DNA of 64,000 bases from Eopsaltria australis (taxonomy: Eukaryota > Chordata > Aves > Passeriformes > Petroicidae). Shown here in pieces: positions 20,836 through 31,849 of this stretch; positions within the stretch are counted from its first letter, which is position 1, and each line of letters begins with the position of its first letter. A program made the translations under genes and the position numbers. Under the pieces are notes generated by a model. It did no database searches and was not told the DNA's origin. It saw only the letters and a program-made list of their open reading frames with translations. The stretch is taken from positions 62,001 to 126,000 of the forward strand of contig JAVTVJ010000376.1 in assembly GCA_034509425.1 (NCBI GenBank). Direction: 5' to 3'.

Positions 20836-22805
20836 GAAGGGGAGGAGAAAAGCTAGCCACCCCCCACCCACCACCACCCCGTCATCACCCCATCCATCAC
20901 TCAGCTCAGAAGTAAAGCCATCGTTAACCTTGTCCTCTAAGGAGAGTTTTGTCACTGAACAGGAAAGCGAGGTGTGTTCGGGTGCAGGTGCTGTGACTGG
21001 CCGTGTTTGTCTCGGGGAGGGCTCGAGCCAAGTGGGATGGGCTGGGGGAAATCGTGGCAGGGATGGTGGCCAGACCCCTCTGGAGCCAGGGGGAGCCGTG
21101 GCCGAGGGTGCCCGGTGCTGGCGGGGACTCGGTGCAGTTGTCCCGGGGAGTTTCCCCCGGAGCAGGGATGGTTCTGTGGGAGCTCAGGCTGGCACGTGTC
21201 GGGAGGAGCGCGTGGGATGCAGGTGGAGAGCCTGGCCGTTGTGGTTGTGCTCTGGTTTTTGCCCAATACGGCCGGGTTTGGGTTTGGTTTCTCTCTCCCT
21301 CCCTCCTTTCCTCCCTCCCAGCGACTCCTTCTCCTTTGCTTCTCCGTCTTTGCGCCTTCGCGTCCCCGCTCCTGTGTCACCCCTCTGCACCCCAGGGCGT
21401 GCAGGTCCTGGGGGCACCTCCTGGGAGGGGAGGAGCCCCCCCTCAGCGCCTGTGAAGGGATTTAGGGAGGAATCTGAGCATTGTTCTTGCTCAGAAGGGC
21501 ACAGAGTCGGGAGCTCTTGGTGTTGGCTCCCGGCAGGATCCGCACCAGGGCAGAGCTCACCCTCTGCCCCCTCCCTCCTCCCCAGGCCAACCAGGCTCTT
21601 GCTTTTTAATAATTTGGAGTGTGTTGGATGCAAAAATTAAACGAAAAAATGAGCTTTGTGCCCTTCTGTGAAGAGGTTTTGGGGAGGAGGGAGCGCTTTG
21701 CCTCCTGCTCACCCTCCTGCAGTCCCTTCTGGGGAAGACCCAATGTGGAGTTATTTGTCTTTATTTTTGTTTTTGCAGGCTGATGTCCCCAGGCTGTGGT
21801 GGCTTTGGTGGCCTCGGGATGGGACTTGTGAGTGTCCCTGGAGCCTGATGGGCAGCAGGTACCTGCTCTGTCCCTCACCTTTACAAACCCCAAAGTGACC
21901 AGAATCTGTCCCACAGACCCAGCTCCAGTGGGACTCTGCAGCTTCCCCCAGAGTGCTGGGGCCAGGCTGGGGGTCCCAGGGGATGGCACTGCTGGGCTGC
22001 CCCCAAGGGATGGGGACAGTGACCTGAAAGCCAAGTTTGGCTTTTTTCCTTTTTTCCCTTTTCCTTTTTTAACGATGATTATTTTTACTGTGACTTAACG
22101 ACCTGCTTTAATGACACTTGCAGCTTGTTCTCTAACACGTTTGGGACTAGGAACAAGGTGCACAAAGAGTCACCTTTTGGCTGCTGTGGCTGTGCTCCTC
22201 TTTTCTTTCCTGCTTTGGTTCCCTAATCCAGACAGCGCTTTGCTCAGGGTTTTCTTCCTTCTTTGTATTTCCATTGGGAAAGGGGGAGTGGGGAGAGGAT
22301 AACCCAACCTTTGGCCATTTGTTTTGTTTTCTTTGATACTTGAAGCAGTTTTTTGCATCGTGAATAACGAGGCTGCCCAGCCTGTGCCGCTGCTCCTGAC
22401 ACAACAAATCGGCGGGGGGGGGGGTCCTGCCCCACGTTGGGTTTTGGCACAGCTTTTTTGGGAGGACTGTGACGCCCCAGACCAGGTGTTGGGGGCTGGT
22501 GCAGGTGCAGAGGTGTGGGATGCTTCGGAGAAGTGGGAATGGGCACGGCTCTATTTGCACTTTACCCACATCACTAAAAATCCCGGGGACCACGGGCTGA
22601 GCTCATGGGGAGCTTTGTCCCCAACCATCCCTGGGCACACGGAGCAATTCCTTGGCCCTGGGGTGTCCCCGTGCCCCTGGGAGCAGCTGCTGGAGGGCTC
22701 AGGTTTGGCTGAGGACCCTCCTGACCCCCAAATCTTTGGGTTTGCCAAAAGTCTGAGGCAAGCTGGGAGCGGCTCCGGGTGTCGGAGATCAAAAGTCGTC
22801 CCTTG

Positions 22806-22896
22806 TGTGTGTGTCTGTGTGCATATATATAAATATAAATATAGAGAGAAGAGATATTGCAGAGGATCCCTCCTCCTCCTCCTCCTCCTCCTTTTT
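22806..22896. repeat. TG / TA-rich / CCT simple-repeat cluster in the NACC2 3' UTR
   Basis: A TGTG run, an ATATATAAATATAAATATA stretch and a (TCC)n run of about eight copies at about 22869-22892 lie in succession. The last is the source of a spurious polyglutamate peptide on the minus strand. Confidence 0.9.
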
Positions 22897-23199
22897 GGCT
22901 TCTGCTGGGGGTGGGGAGCAGGCTGAGCCCCCCGGCTGGGGCTGCACTTGGCTGTAGGGATTAATTCTGGACCAAACCTGTTCCCAGACAGCCGGCGGGG
23001 CCACCGGGGGGGCAGCAGCAAAGTACTTGAATGGCTTAGGACAGAGAGTGTGGAGAGAGTCAAGTTGCACAGTGAAAATATATATTTTTATACCTAGCAC
23101 AACTTCCTGTATATTTTGGGGGTTTTTTTCTTTCTTTTTTTTTTTTTTTTTCCTTTCCTTTTTTTTTTTTTTTTGTTTTTCCTGATTTGGGTTTGTTTT

Positions 23200-23243
23200 A
23201 TTAATTATTATTATTGTTATTATTATTATTATTATTATTATTA
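23200..23243. repeat. (ATT)n microsatellite in the NACC2 3' UTR
   Basis: About 14 near-perfect ATT units with one G interruption near 23216. Confidence 0.97.
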
Positions 23244-24056
23244 GGAAGGCAAACTTCTAAAAATGTGAAGGGCGTTGGGTTTTTCCTTATCTGGTAGATG
23301 AGGGCAAGCATTTTGCACTAATGTTTCCTGTGTGTGGAGGATTAATGATATGTTTGAAAATGTTATATGGTAATGATTGTATTCTTCCGAGAAAAAAAAA
23401 CAAAAAACAAGAAAAAAAAAAGCAAAAAAAAAAAAAGAATAACCCCTTAAAACTGAATGTAAGGTGAGAACAGAGCAGTCCATCGATTGTATGCGGCTTT
23501 CCTGAGTGCCTTAGAATTTTTTGATCATTTTTTTTCCAAGGAAAACAGATTAAGAAGATCAGATCATAACCGACTCCTTCCTCCTCTTTGTTTACGACAC
23601 TATTTTAAATTCTAGAATTTGGGGCTGCTTTCTAAATGTGAATAGGAAAACTGCATTCATCTAGGTCTGACAGTGTAAAATCAGAGCATCAGTATTTATG
23701 GTATGTCTGCACCTTTATTCTTATGCTTGACTATTAGCAATATTACCTGTATATTCTATATCTAAAGTTATACCAAGCACCTTTAACGAGCGCAGAGTGT
23801 AAAAGCACCCGAGTTCCCCGCAGCTGCCGTAGCGTAGGACCAGCTCCTCTCCTCCTCGTTAGCGCTAATTAAGCACCGCTTTGCCGAGGGGCTGCATGAG
23901 CCTCTGCCCCCCACCCCGGGCTGGCGGTGACCCCCCGGTGTCGCACGGGCCGGGGACACGGTGACATTCCCGACTTTTCCTGCCGAGGGCTGGGAGCGGC
24001 TCCCCGGGGTGGAATCCTTGGAACTGTGATTTCCCCCCGGAGGATGCGGGCACCGC

Positions 24057-24100
24057 GCTCCGAGGGCTCCGAGGGCTCCGAGGGCTCCGAGGGCTTCGAG
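24057..24100. repeat. 9-bp repeat GCTCCGAGG, 5 copies
   Basis: Four perfect copies and a fifth with T for C, in a GC-rich island of the NACC2 3' UTR (about 23860-24430). The period of nine gives a Ser-Glu-Gly repeat on + and Pro-Ser-Glu on -, both considered incidental. Confidence 0.95.
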
Positions 24101-25224
24101 CCCACCCAGCGCCCCGAAACTGGAAATGCCCCCGGAGTTTGGGGAGCAGAGACCCCCCCCCCCCGCGGTGTCACCCTGCCCCTTGTCCCCTCGTTCTTCT
24201 TGGGAATGGCTCGCTGCGAGTGGAGAAGGAGCCGTGGGAAGCCGGGCTGAGCCCCGGGGTGTCCCCAGAGTGTCCCCAGCTGTCCCCTGAGCCCCCATGG
24301 CCAGTCCGCAGCCATCCCGGGATTCAACTGCTGTCCCAAGTGTTCTGCTCTCCAAACCGTGCTGGGAGCAAGCGAGGGGCGAGTGCCACGCACTCACATT
24401 GGAAACGCCCCCCGCTCCTCCTTGAGTTTCTTCCACTGTTTAAAAGCGTTTTGCACACACACAACAACAAAAAAAAAAAAAAAAAGAAAAAAAAAAAAAA
24501 AGAAAAATCGTGATTTTTATGTCGAGGTTTAAAAAAGTAATAAAATAAAAAAGCCAAAACTTGCAATACTATTTTTAGCAGACGAGAATAAAGAGAAAAA
24601 AAAAATAAAATAATTAATAAATAATAAAAACAACTGAGTATAAATGTATAAATATTTTTGACTTGAACATTTGGATGGCACTTGATTCAAATAGAACATT
24701 AATCCTTTGGACAGAATGTTTGGGGAAAAAAAAAAGGACTTAAAGTACAAGGTTGTTTTTAAAGCGTCTTCATAGGGTATTAAGTAGTACTGTAATTCAT
24801 GACTGTTAAAAATACTTTCTGTGCTGTAAGGAAATCTCACAGTACCACTGAATTATGTTCCTCAACTGTCTCAGCCACGAACGATGCTAGCTTCTTTTAT
24901 TTTATTTTTTTTTTTAATTTTTATTTTATTTTCTTTTTTATCGCGCATTATTCACTAGTATTTATGTGCTCTTACTCTGTATAGTTCAGACTGTTATTTT
25001 GTAGCCATGGCTGACACGATATATCAGTAACTAAAAAAAAAAAGAGAGAGAGAAAAGATGAAGACCCCCCCCTTCCCCTCCCCGAGCTGGAACTGTGCTC
25101 ATAGCTGTTTTCATATGATGAAAAAAAAAAAAATCCATTAAAAAAAAAAAAAGCAAAAAAAAAAAAACCAACCCAATGTGATCATTAATTGTAAAACGCT
25201 TTGTAAAATTCACATTTACAAAAT

Positions 25225-25230
25225 AATAAA
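25225..25230 (+). terminator. NACC2 distal polyadenylation signal AATAAA
   Basis: AATAAA in an AT-rich context, about 4.75 kb after the stop, followed within 30 nt by a T-rich and TG-containing downstream element. The sequence reverts to GC-rich intergenic text right after. It is the best candidate for the main 3' end. Confidence 0.7.
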
Positions 25231-26238
25231 GTAAATTACGATTAAAAGGTTTCCTTTGCTCTGTTTTCTCTCTTTCTGGGTGCTGGGTAGTGTTAAGCAG
25301 GGGGTTGTTAATTGATGGTGAAGGGGCTCCGATGGCTCAGGCTCCGCTTCAAGGTATGAAAAAACCTCCAAACTTGGCCAGTTGAAGGGTTTTGCCCAAA
25401 TTTGGGGGTTTTGGAGTTCCCTGCACTGCTCTGGGCTCTCCCCCACCTCACCTGATGTGGTTTGGGCATCTTTTGGCTTTTTTTCCTGGACACACCACAC
25501 CCTCCCTCCCTCCACACTTACTACTTATAAAAACTAACATTTATTGTTATTATTATCATTATTTAAAACGGAATTTGCAGCCTCCACAAATCAGTCTGGG
25601 GCTTTGCCAGAGAGTGGGGCTGAGACCGGAGGATGCAGCAGCAGCCGAAATCCTCCACTCCCCTGCTCTGCCGGGAGCTTCCCACCTCTGCACCACGGAA
25701 AAGCCTTCCCCAGGCTCCCAAAACGGGCAGGGGGGCTCCTGCCGCCCACCCAGGCACGCGTGTGATGAATTTGCCGGGTCTCAGAGGGCGTCTCCCGGCC
25801 CTGGAGCAGAGCGAGGATGCTCCGGGGGATGCGGCACCAGCGCTGCCGCCCCTGCTCCAGGGGGAGAGACCGGCACCACCAGGGAGATGCTCCGGAGCAC
25901 CGGGAGGTCCAAGCGATGCCCCAGAGCTCCTGGCTCTGCCCAGGATGGGGCTGTCACGGGCTTGATGCTGTCTTTAGGATGGGCAAGGGGAGAAGGTTTC
26001 AAAGCCAGAGGGGCTGAGCTGGAGCGGGGTCCCAGGGAGGGCTGTGAGGGTGGTAATTCTCCTCTCTGTAATTTTTGCCTTTTTTCTTTTTTCTCCCCAA
26101 CCCAATTGGCCATAAAATTGCTGAGGAGCTGCATTTCCTCAGCTTAGCAAAATAGAAGTGCCCAAAACCACTTGCATTTGGGGTTTCATTTAATCTCATC
26201 TCAGTGAAAAGGAAAAACACAGAAACTTGGATGCTTGG

Positions 26239-26430
26239 CGTACGGCGCATTCCGCCGCGTTACATAAACCATTTCAAACTGATTTATTCTAAATGAGTTG
26301 TTATAATCAGAATTTTCCTTATGAGCAGCTTTCTTGCAAACGTCAGTACTTCAGGGGGGGAAAAAAAACCCCAACCCCAGCCCCATCGTACGCCCGCTCC
26401 AATATTTCAAACTGATTACTTCTAAACACC
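26239..26430. repeat. Short element present twice (26239-26290 and 26387-26430)
   Basis: Both copies start CGTACG, continue with a GC-rich C/G stretch containing GC-TCC, then share ATTTCAAACTGATT followed by A/T, then TTCTAAA. They are in the same orientation, 148 bp apart, with AT-rich sequence between. Matching cores of about 25 bp plus the shared CGTACG prefix are unlikely by chance. Function unknown; could be a diverged tandem duplication inside a regulatory element. Confidence 0.55.
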
Positions 26431-26645
26431 AGCGCTAAAATTAGGTCTTTGGTGTGCGGTATTGTCAGAGTGGGTGTATTATGATCTGCAGAGAGTATAA
26501 AAAGATAAATGAGTTATTTAACCAAGTAAACGACGTTGCTGTAGAAATGTGCTGAGGGAAAATGTGGAGGGGGGTGGGGGTTGGCTCACGCCGTCCAGGC
26601 CCCGGGATTGCGGCAGCGACGCGAGGGGAACTGCTGGAGCAAATG

Positions 26646-26830
26646 TGGGATGGATGGATGGAGGGATGGAGGGATGGAGGGATGGATGGATGGAGGGATG
26701 GATGGATGGATGGATGGATGGATGGATGGATGGATGGATGGTGGATGGATGATGGATGAATGGATGATGGATGGATGGAGGGATGGATGGATGGAGGGAT
26801 GGATGGGTGGATGGTGGATAGATGGATGGG
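26646..26830. repeat. (GGAT)n tetranucleotide array
   Basis: About 45 units of GGAT with GGAG variants, purest at 26697-26740. It produces spurious MDGW peptides on + and IHPS peptides on -. Confidence 0.97.
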
Positions 26831-27246
26831 TAGAAAGGTGTTTTTCTTTGCATTCATGTTAATTTTTATTTCTATTGTTATAAAACAGGTGTTTTCCCCC
26901 CTGCCTGGGGTGGGGTCATGATTTTGGCAGTGCCAAAATGAGAGGGAGGTGTCTGGGAGAGGCGATGGGGCACCCATGGGTGCGCTCCTCCCCAGGGTGT
27001 TCAAAATGGCTGGTTATGGATGTATCCTTGGGAGTTACCCTGTCTCAGCTTCCTTGGGATCTGCTCCAGAGGGAGAGAGGCTGGAGCATTGCACCCACTT
27101 GAACTCTCTGGATTTGGCTCTGCATTTCCACCCGCACAGTTGGGTGTTACAGGTGCAGGGTGTTCCCCGTGTTGGTTCCCAGGAACAAAACTGGCAGGGG
27201 GGGTACTGAGATCAGGCACCACCAGCCCAGGGACAGAAGACTCTGG

Positions 27247-27730
27247 GCATTGCAGGGGTTGGTAATTTCATATGTTGGACATTGCAGGCATTGGCCATTG
27301 CATGGGTTGGTCATTTCAGTTGGCATTGGCCATTGCAGAAGTTGTTGGCCATTGCTGAAGGAGTTGGTCATTGCAGACACTGGTCATTGCAGACATTGGT
27401 CATTGCAGGAGTTGGCCATTGCATAATTTGGTCATTGCAGACATTGGTCACTGCAGGATTTGGTCATTGCAGGATTTGGCCATTGCAGGCCTTGGTCATT
27501 GAAGGAGTTGGTCACTGCAGACACTGGCCGTTGCAGACTTTGGCCACTGCAGACTTTGGCCACTGCAGACTTTGGCCACTGCAGACATTGGTCATTGCAG
27601 ACATTGGTCATTGCAGACATTGGTCATTGCAGACATTGGTCATTGCAGACATTGGTCATTGCAGACATTGGTCATTGCAGGAGCTGACCATTGCAGGATT
27701 TGGCCATTGCAGGCCTTGCCCGCTGCAGGA
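27247..27730. repeat. 16-bp minisatellite, unit GACATTGGTCATTGCA
   Basis: About 30 units of 16 bp. The homogeneous core is at about 27581-27685, with variants (ACTTTGGCCACTGCA, GGAGTTGGTCATTGCA) at the sides. No unit carries a stop in any + frame. Since 16 leaves remainder 1 on division by three, all three frames cycle through the same 16-residue peptide repeat, which explains a 224-codon open frame across it. I take it as noncoding. Confidence 0.95.
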
Positions 27731-28953
27731 GCTCTTGGTCCCTGCCCTTGCAGCCAGGGATGCAGCAACGGGAACACGATCCGAGTCCCCACGCCGGGCT
27801 GGCTCCATCCCCCTCTCCCCTTTCTGCCCCGGGGGCAGCGAGGGTGGGGACAGCAGGAGGGTGAGAGCTGGGGGTGCCTCCGCTCCCCCTCCTGCCCCGT
27901 CTGTGCGAGGGAAGTGCGAGATTGATGCCAGCCAGGCCCCGGAGCAGCTGCCATAAATCACAGCCCCGCGCCGGCGGCTCCGGAGCACTCCAGGGCTGCT
28001 CTTATTTATATGCATCTTTTGCTCCGAGCCGTTTTATAATCGACTGTGGAGCGGCACTCCAGCGCCGGCGACGGCTCAGATGGATCGTGCAGGACGCGAA
28101 ATACAAATAAAGGGTAAGGAGTGGGAACTGCATCATTCCTGCCGTGCCCGCCGCGCTCCGGGGCCGCTCCGGAGGAGTCGCGGTGCCACCCGCACATCCA
28201 TCAGCTCCAGGCAGGGCTGCAAGGGGGGCTTTGGGAGTTATTGCAGGGTAGTTTTAGGGTGGTAATGATAGGAATGATAATTCCATGGTGAAGGGATGGC
28301 AGGGATGGGTTGGAGTGGCAGACAGCCGTGTCCTTGGGGTGGTGACAGCAGTGGCACGGTGACAATTGGGACACTCAGATGAGAAAGTTGCCACGTCCAT
28401 GGAGGTAATGAGGAGTTGCTCAGGTGAGCCAGGAACTTGATTTTTGGCTGTCTGTGCTGGGGCTGGGATGAGGCAGGGATGGTGTTTTGGTACCCAAATC
28501 CCTCGTGGTGGGTCTGGTCCTTGCCAGGTTCGGGCAGGGTCCTGTGGGGCCAACCCTCATCCCTGTGGGCTCTGGGAGAGGAATTAGATCAGCCCAGTTC
28601 CTTGAGGGGACAAAAAAAAAGGGGGAAAAAAAGGCAGAAATGCCGAGCCACAAACCAAGGCAGATAAATCCAGGAGGGCAATGCAATCTCACTCACCAGG
28701 CCTCACCAGGAGTTACAATACATAAATTATTGCACCTAAAAGCATCTCTAATTTCACTTGTGAGTGATTCACCAGGACGCACCAGGCTGCCCTCTGCATC
28801 TCCCCATTTGATTAGACATTTGTACCAAGGCAGAGCTCACGCTTAAAATAACATTACTGGAATGGAGATGGACAAGAGAATTCATTTGAATGGAAATCAA
28901 TTTGATTAGAAAAGTAAATTACCCACAGTCTATGAGCAGCACATTGCAGCTCG

Positions 28954-28954
<1 letters not shown>

Positions 28955-29014
<60 letters not shown>
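28955..29014. repeat. (AAT)20 microsatellite
   Basis: Perfect trinucleotide run of about 20 copies. Confidence 0.98.
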
Positions 29015-29015
<1 letters not shown>

Positions 29016-29919
29016 TAAATCAGTGGCAGCAAAGGATCTTAAATGTTTTCATGGAATGGAGCTGACTGAGCTGTGATCACTTCCCACATGGGAACAGGGC
29101 TGGATCCCCCACTCCTTGTGCTGGGACACCTCCAGGCAGAGCTGTCCCAAGTCCCCAGGGACCCCTGTGCCACCAGGAGCCTCTGGAGGGGACGAGCCCA
29201 TCCATGTGGCCCAAAGTGACAGTGTGGGGGCATGGGGCTGCAGGAACTGGGCATGGCTGGGGCTGGAAATGGATTTGTGTGGCTGCAGGTGCCCTCAGGG
29301 GGGTGATTTCATTCACCCAGGGGTGATGCTGGTCTGGAACCAGACTGGGTGTCACTGCTCCCATGTGGGTGACACTGGGACACAGGCGCTGGCCTGGCTG
29401 GGGGAGGACAGCAGTGTCCCTCCCTTTTTGTCCACCCTGCACTGCCAAGTGTCACCACCGAGGTGACAGAGCCTGGGAGGCCATGGGTGCCTGGCAGGAC
29501 CCCTGGGTGCTCCCTGCAGGTCCCTCCCCCGTGCCAGCTGCAGTGCAAGGAGCTGCACACTCTGCTGAGCTCTGTGGTACCTTCTAAATAATCAATTGGT
29601 ATTTAATTCCCATGTGATAACTGTCTTATTAAATCTAAATTTAATGTGTATTTGGGAAACCCTAATTTAAAGTGTTACTGCATGCACCATCTGGTGTGCT
29701 CTCTAAATACAAATGCAATAACATAATTCAGAATTACATCATAAAAGTAAGTTATAAGAGATTAAAATGCACAACTCTGTTCTTCAGTCAAGGCAGCTTT
29801 TATGCTTTTGCTCCTGACTTAGACACAAATCACAGCCAAAACATCCCTACCCCCATTAAGTGATTTTCTGCTGGGATTTTGGGTTTAATGGGGAGCAGGA
29901 GAGCACAGGAGGGAGGTTG

Positions 29920-30110
29920 GGAGATCAGGAATGCTGGAGATGTGGAAATGTTGCCCAGAGCAGCTGTGGCTGCCCCTGGCAGTGTCCAAGGCCAGGCTGG
30001 ATGAGGCTCGGAGCAGCCTGGGACAGTGGGAGGTGTCCCTGCCCATGGCAGGGGTGGCACTGGATGAGCTTGAAGGTCCCTTCCAGCCCAAACCCCTCTG
30101 GGTTTCCAAG
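29920..30110 (+). mobile_element. CR1 LINE 3'-end fragment
   Basis: Contains CR1 words in order: GCCCAGAGCAGCTGTGGCTG, CCTGGCAGTGTCCAAGGCCAGGCTGGATG in parts, GAGCAGCCTGGGACAGTGG, and GATGAGCTTGAAGGTCCCTTCCAGCCCAAACC in parts. The ORF is lost. The terminal ATTCTGTG repeat has decayed. Confidence 0.92.
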
Positions 30111-31849
30111 AACCCTCTGCTCCCTGATGCCAGGAAGGTTCAGGGCTGGGCACAGGGAGACTCAGTGACCCACTGAGCTGCCTTTTGTTGAAAAATCAGT
30201 CAAACATAGCCCAGAGTTGGGTGCATCAATGATCTTTTATAGTGGCAGTAAATCTCACATCTTTGCAAAACCCCCCTATTTTCTCTCTGCGTTGAATGAA
30301 ACATGAGATCCCTTAATAGAGAGGGAAATTAAAATCTAGTTTTATTGCAGTTCCTGTAACTGGTATCTAAGCTATTAATAATCAATCCATTCTTGCTTAA
30401 AAGCCAACATTTATCACCCCAGCTGAGCTGACGGGCACTGGGGGGAAAGTACAATTGACTGCAATTACACTTTGAAAAATGTTATCTGTGCCGCTGACCA
30501 CCGGGGATAAATGATGAGATTCCTTCCAGCTGCAGGTTCATTGCCCCAACTTTCATTATTGGGTGTTCTTTCTTCTCCTTGAGCCTTGAGGAAGGAGCTG
30601 AGGGAGCGATCTGTGTTGTGAGGATCCTCTTGCCGTGTCCTGGTGGCTTCAGAGGGACCCCAAACCCTTCCAGATCCAGCAGTGGGTGCAAGAGCGACTC
30701 CAAATCTCTTTTAACAACCTCCCCCAGACAAAAGTTTATTTGTTTTATTCCTGCCCTTTCCAAGGGGGAGGAAGAGGAATTGATTTCCTGGAGCTCCTGG
30801 TATTAATGAAGCCGCTGGCCACGGATCTCCCGCAGCAACATCCCCTCCCCAAATAATCCTCCAGACCCCAAACTTTCCAAATGAGTTTTTTTGCAGTTTA
30901 AAAATTAATAATTGTTCTGTCTAGAACAAGGATAATTAAATGCCTGTTCATCCTCATTATTGTCAGCAGCGTGATTTGTTGTTTTCCCCGTAATAAAATT
31001 AACCGGTTTAACTAATGGGTGCCAAAACTTGATAATTAAAGCTGAGCAAATAATTTGCAACAAATAATTCACCCAGTGGGTTTGGTGGGGCCCATGGTGG
31101 GTCTGTGGCTGATGGTGAGGGGCTGGGAGCCAGTGGTGATGCCCAAACCCACACAGGGCACCTCAGGGAACCTCTTTTCGCTTAAAATGGTCATTTTTAA
31201 AAATTAAAAGTCTTTGATTTTTGTTCTTTCTAAGGAAAGAGGTTCCCTCCATGGGCTTTTGCTCACATCTGGAGCACGAGGCGGGTGGTTCAGCAGTGCA
31301 GGCTCACCTGTGGATGAAATCCCAGAGGAAAGAGCAGCTGCTCCCGGGTGAATCCCAGTGAGAACACGGAGGTGGCCAAAAAATGGCAATTCCTGGGGAG
31401 GAGAGGAATGAAAATAACGAGCCAACAAAAGGAGTTTGGTCAGACACAATCTCCTAGCAAGAATAGGCTTTGAAATGATGGTTATTAGGCAGGTTTCATT
31501 CCGGCAGCAGTTAAAGAAGCTTTCGAAGGTAGAGCAATTAATTTGTAAGTTTATATTACACATTATAACGTGAGGGGCCATTAACGAGGGGCTGACGTTA
31601 AATTTAATGTACTTGGCGAGTGGGACAGTTTGTCTCTCCCTCCTGGGGGTATTCCCCGGGTGTTTGGGGTCTGGCACTGCTGGATTTCTCCGTGGAGAGC
31701 TCGGGGAGGACCCAGCAGCACCGGGCGGGTGTCACTGCGGTGCCACTCGGGGTCTGGGGGACACTGGGGGGACACCGAGCTCTGCCCCCAGCTCCTGGCA
31801 CAGCCAGCGAGGCTCGGAGGAGCACAAGGAGAGAATATGGAGTGTCTCA

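Larger units (their letters stand above)
20473..25250 (+). other. NACC2 3' UTR (about 4.8 kb)
   Basis: Follows the stop codon without a splice donor that is obviously used. It is rich in T and A runs, holds several AATAAA-type signals (for example about 24538-24545 and 24584-24590), and has a strong AATAAA at 25225-25230. That signal is followed by a U-rich TTTCCTTTGCTCTG downstream element. AT-rich conserved-looking portions (20500-20760, 23240-23780, 24640-25000) alternate with GC-rich ones. The end position of about 25245-25255 is inferred. Alternative shorter 3' ends are plausible. Confidence 0.75.
25251..27240. other. Intergenic DNA after NACC2
   Basis: No gene recognised. Contains a G/C-rich part at about 25600-26050, a duplicated short element (26239-26290 and 26387-26430) and a GGAT microsatellite. 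Open frames here overlap simple repeats or GC-rich DNA and match nothing known. Confidence 0.7.

Noticed and set aside
20798..21640. 280-codon open frame after the NACC2 stop
   Set aside because: Lies in the 3' UTR, starts within a T-rich tract, has no domain and no splice evidence; GC-driven.
23783..24436. 217-codon minus-strand open frame in the NACC2 3' UTR
   Set aside because: GC-rich stretch with a 9-bp repeat; low-complexity peptide and no splice or family support.
26465..27004. IHPSIHPS repeat peptide on the minus strand
   Set aside because: GGAT/ATCC microsatellite translation.
27282..27956. 224-codon open frame with a GHCRHWSLQTLVI-like repeat
   Set aside because: It is the 16-bp minisatellite read through. 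All frames are equivalent, and there is no family match, promoter or splice context.
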